Source: Candidatus Omnitrophota bacterium (lineage in GTDB: Bacteria; Omnitrophota; Gorgyraeia; Duberdicusellales; 4484-171). From it: DNA of 51,742 nucleotides. A model generated the notes under the pieces. It made no database searches. It worked only from the letters and a program-made list of their open reading frames with translations, and was not told where the DNA came from. This document shows positions 23,708-31,894 of this stretch, in pieces. The position numbers and the translations under genes were made by a program. Each line of letters opens with the position of its first letter. Position 1 is the stretch's first letter. The DNA lies in assembly GCA_018826075.1 (NCBI GenBank), contig JAHKAJ010000018.1:1-51742 (forward strand), given 5' to 3'.

Positions 23708-24946
23708 ATGCAAGACCAAAATATTCCTTTAGCAGCCAGGATGCGGCCGAAAAACTTAAATGAGTTTGTTGGCCAAAGTCATGTTTTAGGGCAGAATCGT
23801 CTTTTACGCCGGGCGATAATTTCTAAAAAAATAACTTCTTTGATCCTTTCCGGGCCAGCCGGCTGCGGAAAAACTAGTTTAGGTTTTATAGTTGCCGGAG
23901 AATTAGGCGCTGATTTTCAATATCTAAACGCCGCTTTCAGTTCAGTCTCGGAAGTCAAAAAAGCGATTGCCTCGGCAAAGCAAAAATTAGCCGGGCAGGG
24001 TATAAAGACCGCTATTTTTATCGATGAAATACACCGTTTCAGTAAGCTCCAACAAGAAGCTTTGGTCCCTGACACTGAGTCAGGCAGCATAATCTTAATC
24101 GGCGCGACTATCTATAACCCTTTTTATTATCTGATCCCTTCGCTTATTTCTCGTTCGATAGTGGCCAGGTTTAAACCTTTAATCCGGGAAGATGTTTTGA
24201 TCTTATTAAAGCGGGCCCTGACTGATAAAGAGAGGGGGTTGGGTGGTTTAGATATCGAAGTCACCGACAAAGCTTTAGAACACATTGTAGAAATTGCTGG
24301 CGGTGACGCCAGGAGCGCCTTAGGAGCTGTGGAGGTGGCAGCCCAAAGTACCCAAAGCGACAACCGGGGCAAGATCATGATCAATTTAGAAGTAGCCAAA
24401 GAAAGCATCCAGAAAAAGATTCTCTATGACCGTAAAGATTCTTACCATTATGATACTATTTCAGCATTCATAAAATCAGTGCGCGGCAGCGATCCGGACA
24501 GCGCTCTTTACTGGCTGGCAAAAATGCTTAAGGCCGGAGAAGACCCCAGGTTTATTGCCCGTCGGTTGGTGATTTTAGCTTCTGAAGATATCGGCAATGC
24601 TAATCCTTTTGCTTTAGTTTTGGCTACTAGTTGTTTTCAGGCAGTTGAATTCATCGGCCTTCCCGAAGCTCAGTTAAACCTGGCCCAGGTCACTATATAT
24701 TTGGCAGCTTCCCCTAAATCCAACAGTGCCTATTTAGCGATTAAAAATGCCTCTGAGGATGTAGAAGAGGAAGAAACTCAGGAAGTCCCCGAACATATAA
24801 AAACCCACTCTAAAGATTACAAGTATCCGCATAAGTTTGGCGGCTATGTCCAACAGGCTTACGGAGCCAAAAAGAAATACTATTTTCCTAAAGCGATCGG
24901 AGAAGAAAACAGGCTAAAACAATTTCTGGAAAATCTGAATACCTAG
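23708..24946 (+). CDS. rarA: Replication-associated recombination protein A (RarA/MgsA)
   Basis: The 412-residue AAA+ ATPase, related to clamp loaders, acts at stalled replication forks. It shows PLAARMRPKNLNEFVGQSHVLG at the start, Walker A SGPAGCGKTS, Walker B FIDEIHRF and, in the C-terminal half, the MgsA-type block ALYWLAKMLKAGEDPRFIARRLVILASEDIG, ending with the basic KYPHKFGGYVQQAYGA typical of the family. The gene stands alone between the 6S-like RNA and a MITE-like repeat. Confidence 0.96.
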   Translation: MQDQNIPLAARMRPKNLNEFVGQSHVLGQNRLLRRAIISKKITSLILSGPAGCGKTSLGFIVAGELGADFQYLNAAFSSVSEVKKAIASAKQKLAGQGIKTAIFIDEIHRFSKLQQEALVPDTESGSIILIGATIYNPFYYLIPSLISRSIVARFKPLIREDVLILLKRALTDKERGLGGLDIEVTDKALEHIVEIAGGDARSALGAVEVAAQSTQSDNRGKIMINLEVAKESIQKKILYDRKDSYHYDTISAFIKSVRGSDPDSALYWLAKMLKAGEDPRFIARRLVILASEDIGNANPFALVLATSCFQAVEFIGLPEAQLNLAQVTIYLAASPKSNSAYLAIKNASEDVEEEETQEVPEHIKTHSKDYKYPHKFGGYVQQAYGAKKKYYFPKAIGEENRLKQFLENLNT

Positions 24947-24955
24947 ATTTTTTTT

Positions 24956-25118
24956 GGGGACAGGTCCCACTCAAATCACCCCAGTAAAATAAAGGGTTAT
25001 TTAAGGTATTTTTCAAAAGTCAGAAATAACCGGATTGAAAAAAGAAGATTTTGCAGATTTGAAAAATAGCTCAAAAAATCATTGAAAACGTTAGCTTTGT
25101 AAAGCGGGACCTGTCCCC
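24956..25118. mobile_element. MITE-like element with GGGGACAGGTCCC ends
   Basis: Perfect 13-base terminal inverted repeats, GGGGACAGGTCCC (24956-24968) and its complement (25106-25118), bound 163 bases of AT-rich non-coding DNA with an internal inverted repeat (GGTTATTT/AAATAACC). The GGGGACAGGTC end resembles palindromes found with Y1/RAYT-type transposases in many genomes. No transposase is present, so it would be non-autonomous. Confidence 0.65.
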
Positions 25119-25171
25119 TTATTTTGCTCCCTGTCTTGTGTTTTTCCGGGTATGTGGTAAGATTTATAAAT

Positions 25172-26143
25172 ATGATTAAAGAAATTTCAACTCCTAAGCT
25201 CAAAAATCCCATTTTTATTGCTGCTTGGCCGGGAATGGGCGAGGTGGCTTACCGGACCGTTCTTTTTTTAAAGGAGGTTTTGGGGGCTAAAGTTTTTGCT
25301 AAATTAGAGCCTTACCGTTTTTTTAAACCAGCGGCAGTGACTGTTCAGAAAGGGGTACTTTCGATGCCTTCGCAACCGGCCGGATTTTTCTATTATTACA
25401 AGGGTAAGGATGCTCCGGATATGATTATTTTTTTGGGAGAGATCCAGCCGCCCTTAGAATACGCTGAAACGCTTTCCGCAGCCATAGTTAACTATATAAA
25501 ACGCTACAAAGTAAACACGATAGTTACTTTCGCTGCAAAACCTGAACCAATTGACCACAAGAACGAATCACGGGTTTGGGTAGCGGCAACTCACAACGAA
25601 GCGATTAAAAGTTTCGATAAAGCAGGAGTAAAAGCTTTACCAGAGGGCCAGATCAGTGGCTTAAACGGGATTATTTTAGGTGTAGGCAAACGAAGAAATC
25701 TAAAAGGTATATGCTTTTTGGGGGAGATCCCTTTTTATACAGTTCAAATCGAAAACCCCAAAGCAACGGCTAAGATCTTGGAAGTATTGAACACTTATTT
25801 AAAGATGAGTTTAAACCTGGCCCCTTTGTTTGAGCGGGCAAAATTTATCGAGGAAGAGATCGATAAACTGATAAATTATATTAAAGGTGATGCCCCACAG
25901 AATATTCCTTCGCCTTTAAATGAGGAAGATATCGATAAGATAAAAAAAGACCTGGCGGCTTATACCAAACTGCCGCAATCGGCAAGGGAAAAGATCGAAA
26001 GCCTTTTTAAAGAATCTGAAAAGGATATAAGTTTGGCCAACCAGCTAAAAACTGAGCTGGATCACTGGAATGTCTACAAAGAGTATGAGGATAAATTTCT
26101 GGATTTGTTTCGTAAAAAGCACAGGAAGGAAGACACCCACTAA
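25172..26143 (+). CDS. PAC2 family protein
   Basis: The 323-residue protein is taken from ATG 25172 (MIKEISTPKLKNPIFIAAWPGMGEVAYRTV). An upstream in-frame ATG at 25124 would add an unlikely hydrophobic lead reading through the promoter region. NPIFIAAWPGMGEVA and the later ISGLNGIILG-type block are typical of PAC2, the family of archaeal and actinobacterial proteasome-assembly chaperone relatives. The C-terminal third (about 230-323) is charged and helical. In bacteria without proteasomes its role is unknown. Confidence 0.82.
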   Translation: MIKEISTPKLKNPIFIAAWPGMGEVAYRTVLFLKEVLGAKVFAKLEPYRFFKPAAVTVQKGVLSMPSQPAGFFYYYKGKDAPDMIIFLGEIQPPLEYAETLSAAIVNYIKRYKVNTIVTFAAKPEPIDHKNESRVWVAATHNEAIKSFDKAGVKALPEGQISGLNGIILGVGKRRNLKGICFLGEIPFYTVQIENPKATAKILEVLNTYLKMSLNLAPLFERAKFIEEEIDKLINYIKGDAPQNIPSPLNEEDIDKIKKDLAAYTKLPQSAREKIESLFKESEKDISLANQLKTELDHWNVYKEYEDKFLDLFRKKHRKEDTH

Positions 26144-26152
26144 GAATCTGCC

Positions 26153-26818
26153 ATGACAAGCCGCAAAGGTTTACCGGTCGATAAGATAAGAGAACTGGAG
26201 GCTAAAGCTAAAGAAATAGGTTTAAGCGAGAGTCTGCTTATCGAAAATGCCTCCAGCAACCTTTTTGAAATCATTCAAAAATTAAATTTAGGCACTAAGG
26301 CCATGGTTGTTGCCGGAAGGGGCAATAACGGTGCCGATGTGTTAAGCTGCGCAAGAAAGTTATTAAGCCGTGGTTTTGAAGTCAAGGTGATAGTTTTAAG
26401 TGAAAAACCCCCAGGTCAAGAAGCTCTGCGCCAGAAAAATATTTTAGAAAAACTAGGTATACTGATTTATGACCTTAAAGTAGGGGCAATCCATGAATTG
26501 CCCCTACTGTTAGAGGAATCCGATTTTATCTTGGAGGGTATTTTTGGAATTGGCATCAAGGGTGAGGTTTCTTTTTTCCACAAAGAGGTTATCGCGGCCA
26601 TAAATGAGAGCGGTAAGAAGATAGTTTCTTGCGATATTCCTTCGGGTCTTTCACCGGATGAGGGACTAGTCTTAGGCCAGGCTGTAGAAGCCGACTACAC
26701 CATAACTTTTCTGGCTGCTAAAAAAGGATTTTATCTGAACCAGGGCCCTGAATATTGCGGTAAGATTTTCGTGGTTGACATAGGTGTATCCAGGCAAATG
26801 TTGGAGGAGCCAGTTTAA
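26153..26818 (+). CDS. nnrE: NAD(P)H-hydrate epimerase (YjeF N-terminal domain)
   Basis: The 221-residue protein repairs hydrated NAD(P)H by interconverting its epimers. It shows LLIENAS near the N-terminus, VVAGRGNNGADVLSCARKL, the FILEGIFGIGIKGEV loop and SCDIPSGLSPDEG. The ADP-dependent dehydratase domain often fused C-terminally is absent. Residues 110-119 (VGAIHELPLL) come from a 28-base palindrome (26480-26507) that looks inserted in frame. It follows the PAC2 gene by nine bases. Confidence 0.9.
   Translation: MTSRKGLPVDKIRELEAKAKEIGLSESLLIENASSNLFEIIQKLNLGTKAMVVAGRGNNGADVLSCARKLLSRGFEVKVIVLSEKPPGQEALRQKNILEKLGILIYDLKVGAIHELPLLLEESDFILEGIFGIGIKGEVSFFHKEVIAAINESGKKIVSCDIPSGLSPDEGLVLGQAVEADYTITFLAAKKGFYLNQGPEYCGKIFVVDIGVSRQMLEEPV
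26480..26507. repeat. Palindromic repeat inserted in nnrE
   Basis: GTAGGGGCAAT (26480-26490), six bases, ATTGCCCCTAC (26497-26507). It is in frame and encodes VGAIHELPL. The same GTAGGGGC start recurs in an intergenic palindrome at 43621-43647, so a dispersed family is likely. Confidence 0.8.
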
Positions 26819-26828
26819 AAAATAAAAG

Positions 26829-27545
26829 ATGTATCAAGAACGTTTTTATCGTGAGCAAATCAGCTCAAAATTTAAACTGGAAGTAGCCTATAAAGAAAGC
26901 GACCTTTTAATTTTAAGTGACGCCCAGCTGGATGAAGGAACCACCCGCGATATTTTGGTGAAACACTATGAGACAGTAGAGGGGTATTTAAAAAAAACCC
27001 CTTTGTTTTTTAAATCGCTTTCTCCATTAGCTGATGACGATTCAGCACCGCCTATTGTCCGCGAGATGATCGCCGCAGCCAGGCTTTCAGGCATAGGCCC
27101 TTTTTCAGCGGTAGCCGGAGCAATCGCTACTTATGTCGGAAGAGACCTGCTTAAATTTTCCCGGGAAATTATCGTAGAAAACGGCGGCGATATTTTTTTA
27201 AGGATTAATTCGGATAAGTCCTTGGGTGTTTATTTAGGGGATGATTATCAACCCTCGGTTATTAAACTTAAACTAAGTAAACGAGACCAGCCTTTTGGAA
27301 TAGCCTCTTCTTCAGCGACTATCGGCCCGAGTTTAAATTTCGGCAACGCCGATTTGGTCAGCGTAATTTCTAAAGATGCGATTGCCGTCGATAGTTTTGC
27401 TACCGCTTTTTCTAACCAGATAAAAACTTTAGCCGATAGCCGTCTGGTAATCGAGTCGGCTAAAGCTAACCCTGCGATTGAAGGAATTCTGGTTGCTTTT
27501 TCGGGAAAGATTTTTCTTTGGGGAGATTTAGAGCTGGCCGAATAA
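26829..27545 (+). CDS. UPF0280 family protein (ApbE-like fold)
   Basis: The 238-residue protein has the family start YQERFYREQISSKFKLEVAYKESDLLI, the core GIGPFSAVAGAIATYVGRDLL, the ENGGDIFLR block shared with the FMN-transferase ApbE superfamily and IASSSATIGPSLNFGNADLVSVIS. Its biochemical role is unknown; the relation to ApbE suggests flavin or nucleotide binding. It follows nnrE by ten bases. Confidence 0.85.
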   Translation: MYQERFYREQISSKFKLEVAYKESDLLILSDAQLDEGTTRDILVKHYETVEGYLKKTPLFFKSLSPLADDDSAPPIVREMIAAARLSGIGPFSAVAGAIATYVGRDLLKFSREIIVENGGDIFLRINSDKSLGVYLGDDYQPSVIKLKLSKRDQPFGIASSSATIGPSLNFGNADLVSVISKDAIAVDSFATAFSNQIKTLADSRLVIESAKANPAIEGILVAFSGKIFLWGDLELAE

Positions 27546-27564
27546 AATCCAACTTAATAATTTA

Positions 27565-27648
27565 TGCGGAAGGGGGGATTTGAACCCCCACAGTATTGCT
27601 ACCGTTAGCCCCTCAAGCTAATGCGTCTGCCAGTTCCGCCACTTCCGC
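27565..27648 (-). tRNA. tRNA-Leu (anticodon GAG)
   Basis: Minus-strand class II tRNA: acceptor GCGGAAG/CTTCCGC, anticodon stem TTAGC/GCTAA around TTGAGGG, a long variable arm, T arm GGGGGTTCAAATCCCCC, and discriminator A. The 3' CCA is not encoded, unlike in the tRNA-Val at 14180. It lies 26 bases downstream of the response-regulator gene on the same strand. Confidence 0.96.
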
Positions 27649-27674
27649 AAGAACTTTTTCCGCCACCCTCGTGC

Positions 27675-28604
27675 CTATTCTTTTCTTCGGTCAAAAATAT
27701 ATTTACTGCCGTTAAACTTTTTGGCGAGGTTTTTTGTTTCTGCGCTCAAGCTACTTATTTGAGCAGTATGAGTAAACTCCCGTTCGGTATTAGTGATGAT
27801 ACCGATGGAGATAGAGGGGAAGCCGAATTTGTGGATTTCGTTATCGCGCCCTTTAGTCTCGATATAACCTTTAATCCGGTCTTTTTCCTGGAAGAACAAA
27901 GGAGCTTGAGCATCAAAATCAGCAATTATTTTTTTAGCTATTTCTTCGGCGGCTTCAGGGGTAGTTACGATTAGGAAATCATCGCCTCCGATATGGCCGA
28001 TAAAATCATCGAGATTTCCCTTTTTTTGAATACTGTTAATAAGAATCCGAGCAGTGGTTTTTATGGCGCTGTCGCCCTGCTCAAATCCGTAATAGTCATT
28101 CAGGGCTTTGAAATTATCGATGTCGATGCTTAATACGGCTATTTTCTCTTTAGCCTCTATTTTTTCCCGAAGCTCTTTAGTTATTGAAGCATTGCCGGGC
28201 AGACGGGTTAAAGGGTTGGCATCTAAATTGGCTCTTGAGCGGCGGATAAGCATTCTGATTCGGGCTACCAGTTCTTGGGGTACAAACGGTTTAAGCATAT
28301 AATCATCAGCCCCGGCTTCCAAGCCTTCAACTTTGTCTTCGGTCTCGCCTTTACCGGTAAGCATAAGTATCGGCGTATTGGATGCCAGAGTATCTCCGCG
28401 TATGGCTCGGCAGATATCTGGCCCTTTGAGGTCAGGCAGCATATAGTCTAAAACCAAAAGGTTCGGGGACTCGGTTTTAACTTTTTCTAAAGCCTGATTT
28501 CCGGTGGCAGCCCTCACTACGTCAAACTCGCCGCTAAGAGTAGCTTCGAGCAGGTCCAAAATATCGAGGTCATCATCAACGATCAGGATTTTTAATTCAG
28601 CCAT
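27675..28604 (-). CDS. Response regulator with REC and GGDEF-like output domain
   Basis: The 309-residue protein has a receiver domain (residues 4-120: acidic pocket DDD at 10-12, phospho-acceptor Asp53 in LVLDYMLPD, Lys105 in LKPF) followed by a GGDEF-type domain with signature GGDDF at 206-210. The central E-to-D change and the DIDNFKALND metal-site region leave open whether it makes cyclic di-GMP; no RxxD inhibitory site precedes it. Gene order and the overlap of eight bases with the upstream kinase indicate that the kinase is its partner. Confidence 0.88.
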   Translation of the reverse strand: MAELKILIVDDDLDILDLLEATLSGEFDVVRAATGNQALEKVKTESPNLLVLDYMLPDLKGPDICRAIRGDTLASNTPILMLTGKGETEDKVEGLEAGADDYMLKPFVPQELVARIRMLIRRSRANLDANPLTRLPGNASITKELREKIEAKEKIAVLSIDIDNFKALNDYYGFEQGDSAIKTTARILINSIQKKGNLDDFIGHIGGDDFLIVTTPEAAEEIAKKIIADFDAQAPLFFQEKDRIKGYIETKGRDNEIHKFGFPSISIGIITNTEREFTHTAQISSLSAETKNLAKKFNGSKYIFDRRKE

Positions 28605-30066
28605 TTTTTGCCAGTTTTAAGGTAAAGTAGAAAGCCGTGCCTTTTCCGGCTTCAGACTCTACCCATATTTTTTCTTTATGGGTTTCGATTATCCGTTTCA
28701 CTAGAGAAAGTCCCAGACCGCTTCCTTTAGCGCCCATATTGACCGGGTTAGGTACGGTGAAAAATTCCTGGAATACTTTTTCCAAGTTGTCCTTTTCGAT
28801 GCCGCAGCCAGTGTCAGCTACCGAGATTATAACTTGATTCTCGCTGGTTTTGCAACTAATTTTTATCTGGCCTCCTGAACCGGTAAATTTTAAAGCATTG
28901 TTGATCAGGTTAATAAAAACCCGTTCAATCATGCTCTTATCCATATAGACATTTAATTTATCAGGAAGGTCAAAGGCGAATTTTATGCCTTTAGCCTCGG
29001 TTTGAGGGGCGAGAAAGTCAGTGGCTTCGGTAATCACCTTTACGATTTCATGCACAGTGATATGGGTTTCGGTTTTTCCGGATTCGATGCGTGAAATATC
29101 CAGAAGCGTGTTCACTATGTCCATAAGTTTATTTACGTTAGTATCGATTTTAAGCAGGCGGTCTTTTGCCTCTTTGGGCAATTTGCCGAATTTTTCGTCA
29201 AGCAGCAGTGAGGAAAATCCTTTTACCGAAGTAAGGGGGGTGCGTAATTCATGAGAAACGCTGGAGACAAAATCAGTTTTCGATTTACTGATAGTTTCAA
29301 CCGCCCTTAAGGATTTAACCAGTTCATTGGTCCGTTCCTTGATTTTTCTTTCCAAATCATCCTTAGTGTGATAGAGGTCTTCAAACAGCTGGATGTTATT
29401 GAGGCACTGGCCTAAATAGGTGCAGACGGTTATAAAGGCTTCACTTTCCGACTTAGATATCTCGATTGAGACCAAAGGATCGGCGACCAAAAATATAGCG
29501 TAGGCAGAATCGCGGGATTTTATCGAAGCTGCCAGCATATGTTCGACTTGGGCTCCGGTTTTAAGCTGTTTATAAAGCTCGGATTCGCCAATCAGCAGCT
29601 CGGTTTCTTTAAAAGTTTCTTTTTTGTATTGGAGTATGTTTCTTACGGCTTCGGTTTCCTGGGGGGTGAAGCCAACATTTATTTTTGGTATCAAGGTTGT
29701 AAAATCCAGGACCAAGCCTCTTTTAAATCCCAGGTTTTCAATAAGTTGTGCATCGATTTGGAACAAAAGTTTTTCTTTATCCAGGATCTGCACCGAAGAG
29801 GAAATCAAATTTTTTATTAAAGTTAAACGATGCAGCTCTGACTCGATTTCCTGCTGGTAAAGTTTCACTTCCATGTCGCTTTTTATGATCAGCTTTGCCT
29901 GCTGGTCTAAATCTTTAATTATTCGGTTACGGTGTCGGAGTTCTTTTTCAAGAGTCGAGAGGCTTTGTTTCTTTTTTATCAGGTAGAGGGTTAAAAAAAC
30001 CAGCGCCACGAAGAATAAAATCGTCAGGCCGGCCAAAGGGTTGATTGTTGGGAGCAGTTTAAACAT
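28597..30066 (-). CDS. Membrane-bound sensor histidine kinase with GAF-like domain
   Basis: The 489-residue protein has one N-terminal membrane segment (about 11-30), a coiled coil (about 35-80), a GAF-like region (about 85-225), a second coiled coil, the HisKA box SHELRTPLTS with His272, and an ATPase domain with N, G1 (VADTGCGI) and G2 (GAKGSGLGLSLV) boxes. There is almost no periplasmic part, so it likely senses a cytoplasmic cue. It lies three bases after the FIST gene. Confidence 0.93.
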   Translation of the reverse strand: MFKLLPTINPLAGLTILFFVALVFLTLYLIKKKQSLSTLEKELRHRNRIIKDLDQQAKLIIKSDMEVKLYQQEIESELHRLTLIKNLISSSVQILDKEKLLFQIDAQLIENLGFKRGLVLDFTTLIPKINVGFTPQETEAVRNILQYKKETFKETELLIGESELYKQLKTGAQVEHMLAASIKSRDSAYAIFLVADPLVSIEISKSESEAFITVCTYLGQCLNNIQLFEDLYHTKDDLERKIKERTNELVKSLRAVETISKSKTDFVSSVSHELRTPLTSVKGFSSLLLDEKFGKLPKEAKDRLLKIDTNVNKLMDIVNTLLDISRIESGKTETHITVHEIVKVITEATDFLAPQTEAKGIKFAFDLPDKLNVYMDKSMIERVFINLINNALKFTGSGGQIKISCKTSENQVIISVADTGCGIEKDNLEKVFQEFFTVPNPVNMGAKGSGLGLSLVKRIIETHKEKIWVESEAGKGTAFYFTLKLAKNG

Positions 30067-30069
30067 ATT

Positions 30070-31197
30070 TTAATCCCACAAAGTTAATAAAATATTTCCG
30101 GTTTCCAGATCGACGAAACCTTTTTCCTGATTATTGGATAAAGCGTAATCTGAATAAATCCCGATTATTTTTGATTCTTTTCCTAAAGTTTGTTTTATGA
30201 ATCTTATTTCTTCAACCGCCAGATCCTTCAAGATATTTTTTCGGGACAAAGAGTTAACGATAAAAACTAATCCCTGCCCTTTACGCTGTAAAGATAAAAG
30301 CCCGGCCCGGGCGTCATTAAACAAAGAAGTTGTATCCAGAAACATCATATGGGCCTGGGAACCTTCTTTTAATTCACCGGTATACATCAAAGAACCGTCT
30401 TGGAGATATTCTATTACATTTACCAGCTGAAGAGAACCATTTTTTTTAATGCCTAAGGGGTAGAGCGAGAATATTTTTTTTTTCATAAAGTCGTTATATT
30501 TTTCTTCGGCGTAATAGCGGTAGATTTCAACCGCCGGGTTTCCGTTTATTTCCATGATCAGATTGCGGCTGGGAATAATTTTAGTGATGGTAAAAGGTTT
30601 GCCTAAAGGTACATAGCCGCCTAGCTGTAGAAAATATACATCCAGCCCTTTTAAGGCAATAGCGGCCATGCCCTCTTCAATATTATTATTGACTATTTGG
30701 TAGCTGTTGGCTGCGTATTTTTTCATATAACCGGCCCCCAGCAGGCCGAATACTTCTCCCATGGATAGTTTTAACCCGTTCAGGTACTGGCTGGGATTGA
30801 TCGCCGGGGAAAGAAAGGAGAGGAAAAAGTAATCCTTCTTTCTGATGTTTTTGAAGGCAGTGTGGAAAAAACTTTCGATTTCTTCTGATTTTTTTGCTTC
30901 CAGGGACGCTTCGTGTAAAAACAACTCATTTTTGTTGATACAGCAGACAACGATTCCTTTTGAGAGTGTTTTGTCTTCAAAGATCAGCCAGGGAGCCTGA
31001 AGGCCAAAAAGTTTTTCGGGGTTTAAGGTAAAGTTTATGGTTTTTAAAATCTGGGCCGGAGAGTAGCCAGGAGTGAAAAGAACGATTAAGCAGTATATTT
31101 TTTTAGGGAAAATCCGCTTAATTTTCAAAGAAACTTCTTTGATCGCTTCTTCGGCTTCTTTTTCGCTGAAGGCTATGGCAAAATCTTCACGGTTCAT
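30070..31197 (-). CDS. FIST-domain sensory protein
   Basis: The 375-residue soluble protein matches the FIST_N (about 30-210) plus FIST_C (about 220-360) layout: KKIYCLIVLFTPGYSPAQIL, a glycine-rich GYVPLGKPFTITK link and FIST_C-like VNVIEYLQDGSLMYTGELKEGSQAHMMFLDT. FIST domains occur in prokaryotic signalling and are thought to bind small ligands such as amino acids. It is first in an operon with the kinase and regulator, which suggests that it feeds a signal to them. Confidence 0.82.
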   Translation of the reverse strand: MNREDFAIAFSEKEAEEAIKEVSLKIKRIFPKKIYCLIVLFTPGYSPAQILKTINFTLNPEKLFGLQAPWLIFEDKTLSKGIVVCCINKNELFLHEASLEAKKSEEIESFFHTAFKNIRKKDYFFLSFLSPAINPSQYLNGLKLSMGEVFGLLGAGYMKKYAANSYQIVNNNIEEGMAAIALKGLDVYFLQLGGYVPLGKPFTITKIIPSRNLIMEINGNPAVEIYRYYAEEKYNDFMKKKIFSLYPLGIKKNGSLQLVNVIEYLQDGSLMYTGELKEGSQAHMMFLDTTSLFNDARAGLLSLQRKGQGLVFIVNSLSRKNILKDLAVEEIRFIKQTLGKESKIIGIYSDYALSNNQEKGFVDLETGNILLTLWD

Positions 31198-31261
31198 GCT
31201 GCACTTAAATTACCATAAAGACCATGAAAAATCAATAGATTTACCATTGGCAAAGGTTTTC

Positions 31262-31290
31262 TTGACATTTTTTTATCTATATGCTATATA
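31262..31290 (+). promoter_or_regulatory. Promoter for the cvpA-dnaG-rpoD gene run
   Basis: TTGACA (31262-31267), 17 bases, TATATA (31285-31290), with the ATG 16 bases further. It lies in the divergent gap between the FIST operon and cvpA and would lead into the primase/sigma-factor genes. Confidence 0.7.
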
Positions 31291-31306
31291 CTATTAATTA
31301 TAAAAA

Positions 31307-31894
31307 ATGGAGCCAACTACTGTGGCAGTCCTTATAGACTTAGTATTTATAATTCTTTGGGTGAGAATTCTTTACGTTGCAGTTTCTCGGGGAATTTTAG
31401 CCGAGATTATCAAGATAGCCGGCCTGTTGGCCGGAATTTTCTTTGCTTTTCAATACTATACATTCAGCGGCGAAAAATTAGGGTATTCAATACCGTTCTT
31501 AGGCAAAGAGTATTTCAATCTTGCTGCTTTTTTGATAATTTTTTTAGGCACCAGGGCGATTTTCAGTTTTTTGGGGCTGATCACGCGCTTGCTTTTTAAG
31601 AGTCGGGACATAGCTATCTTTGAGCGGTGGTTATCATTATTTGCCGGGACAGTCAGGGCGATCTTACTTTCTAGTGTAATTGTTTTTGCTTTCCATTTAT
31701 CACCTTTTGATCTATTAGTTGTTCAGAAGAGCAGAGCAGTTCTTTTTGCTAAACCAGCCCCCTGGAGTTATTTGGCGATCTATAGGTTTTTTTCTACAAC
31801 TAATGCTAAGATGAAGGTAAATCCAGGTGTAGAACAGTATCTTGATTTTTTCAAACCAGGGAACAGGGTAAAAGGAGGAGGTTTAGAAAAATGA
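31307..31894 (+). CDS. cvpA: CvpA family membrane protein
   Basis: The 195-residue protein has four membrane segments in its first 130 residues and the family pattern IDLVFIILWVRILYVAVSRGILAEIIKIAGLLAGIFFAF. CvpA proteins are linked to envelope stress and, in E. coli, colicin V secretion; the molecular role is unclear. It starts the run and overlaps the next gene by four bases. Confidence 0.82.
   Translation: MEPTTVAVLIDLVFIILWVRILYVAVSRGILAEIIKIAGLLAGIFFAFQYYTFSGEKLGYSIPFLGKEYFNLAAFLIIFLGTRAIFSFLGLITRLLFKSRDIAIFERWLSLFAGTVRAILLSSVIVFAFHLSPFDLLVVQKSRAVLFAKPAPWSYLAIYRFFSTTNAKMKVNPGVEQYLDFFKPGNRVKGGGLEK

Noticed and set aside
24956..25118. Terminator of rarA
   Set aside because: The inverted repeats are 137 bases apart and no T run follows the right arm; a MITE-like element is the better reading.
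25124..25171. Upstream start for the PAC2 protein
   Set aside because: The added residues read across the region just right of the MITE-like repeat and do not belong to the family; MIKEISTPK at 25172 fits.
27621..27974. 117-codon plus-strand frame opposite the response regulator
   Set aside because: It begins in the tRNA-Leu gene and runs antisense to the GGDEF domain; shadow of real features.
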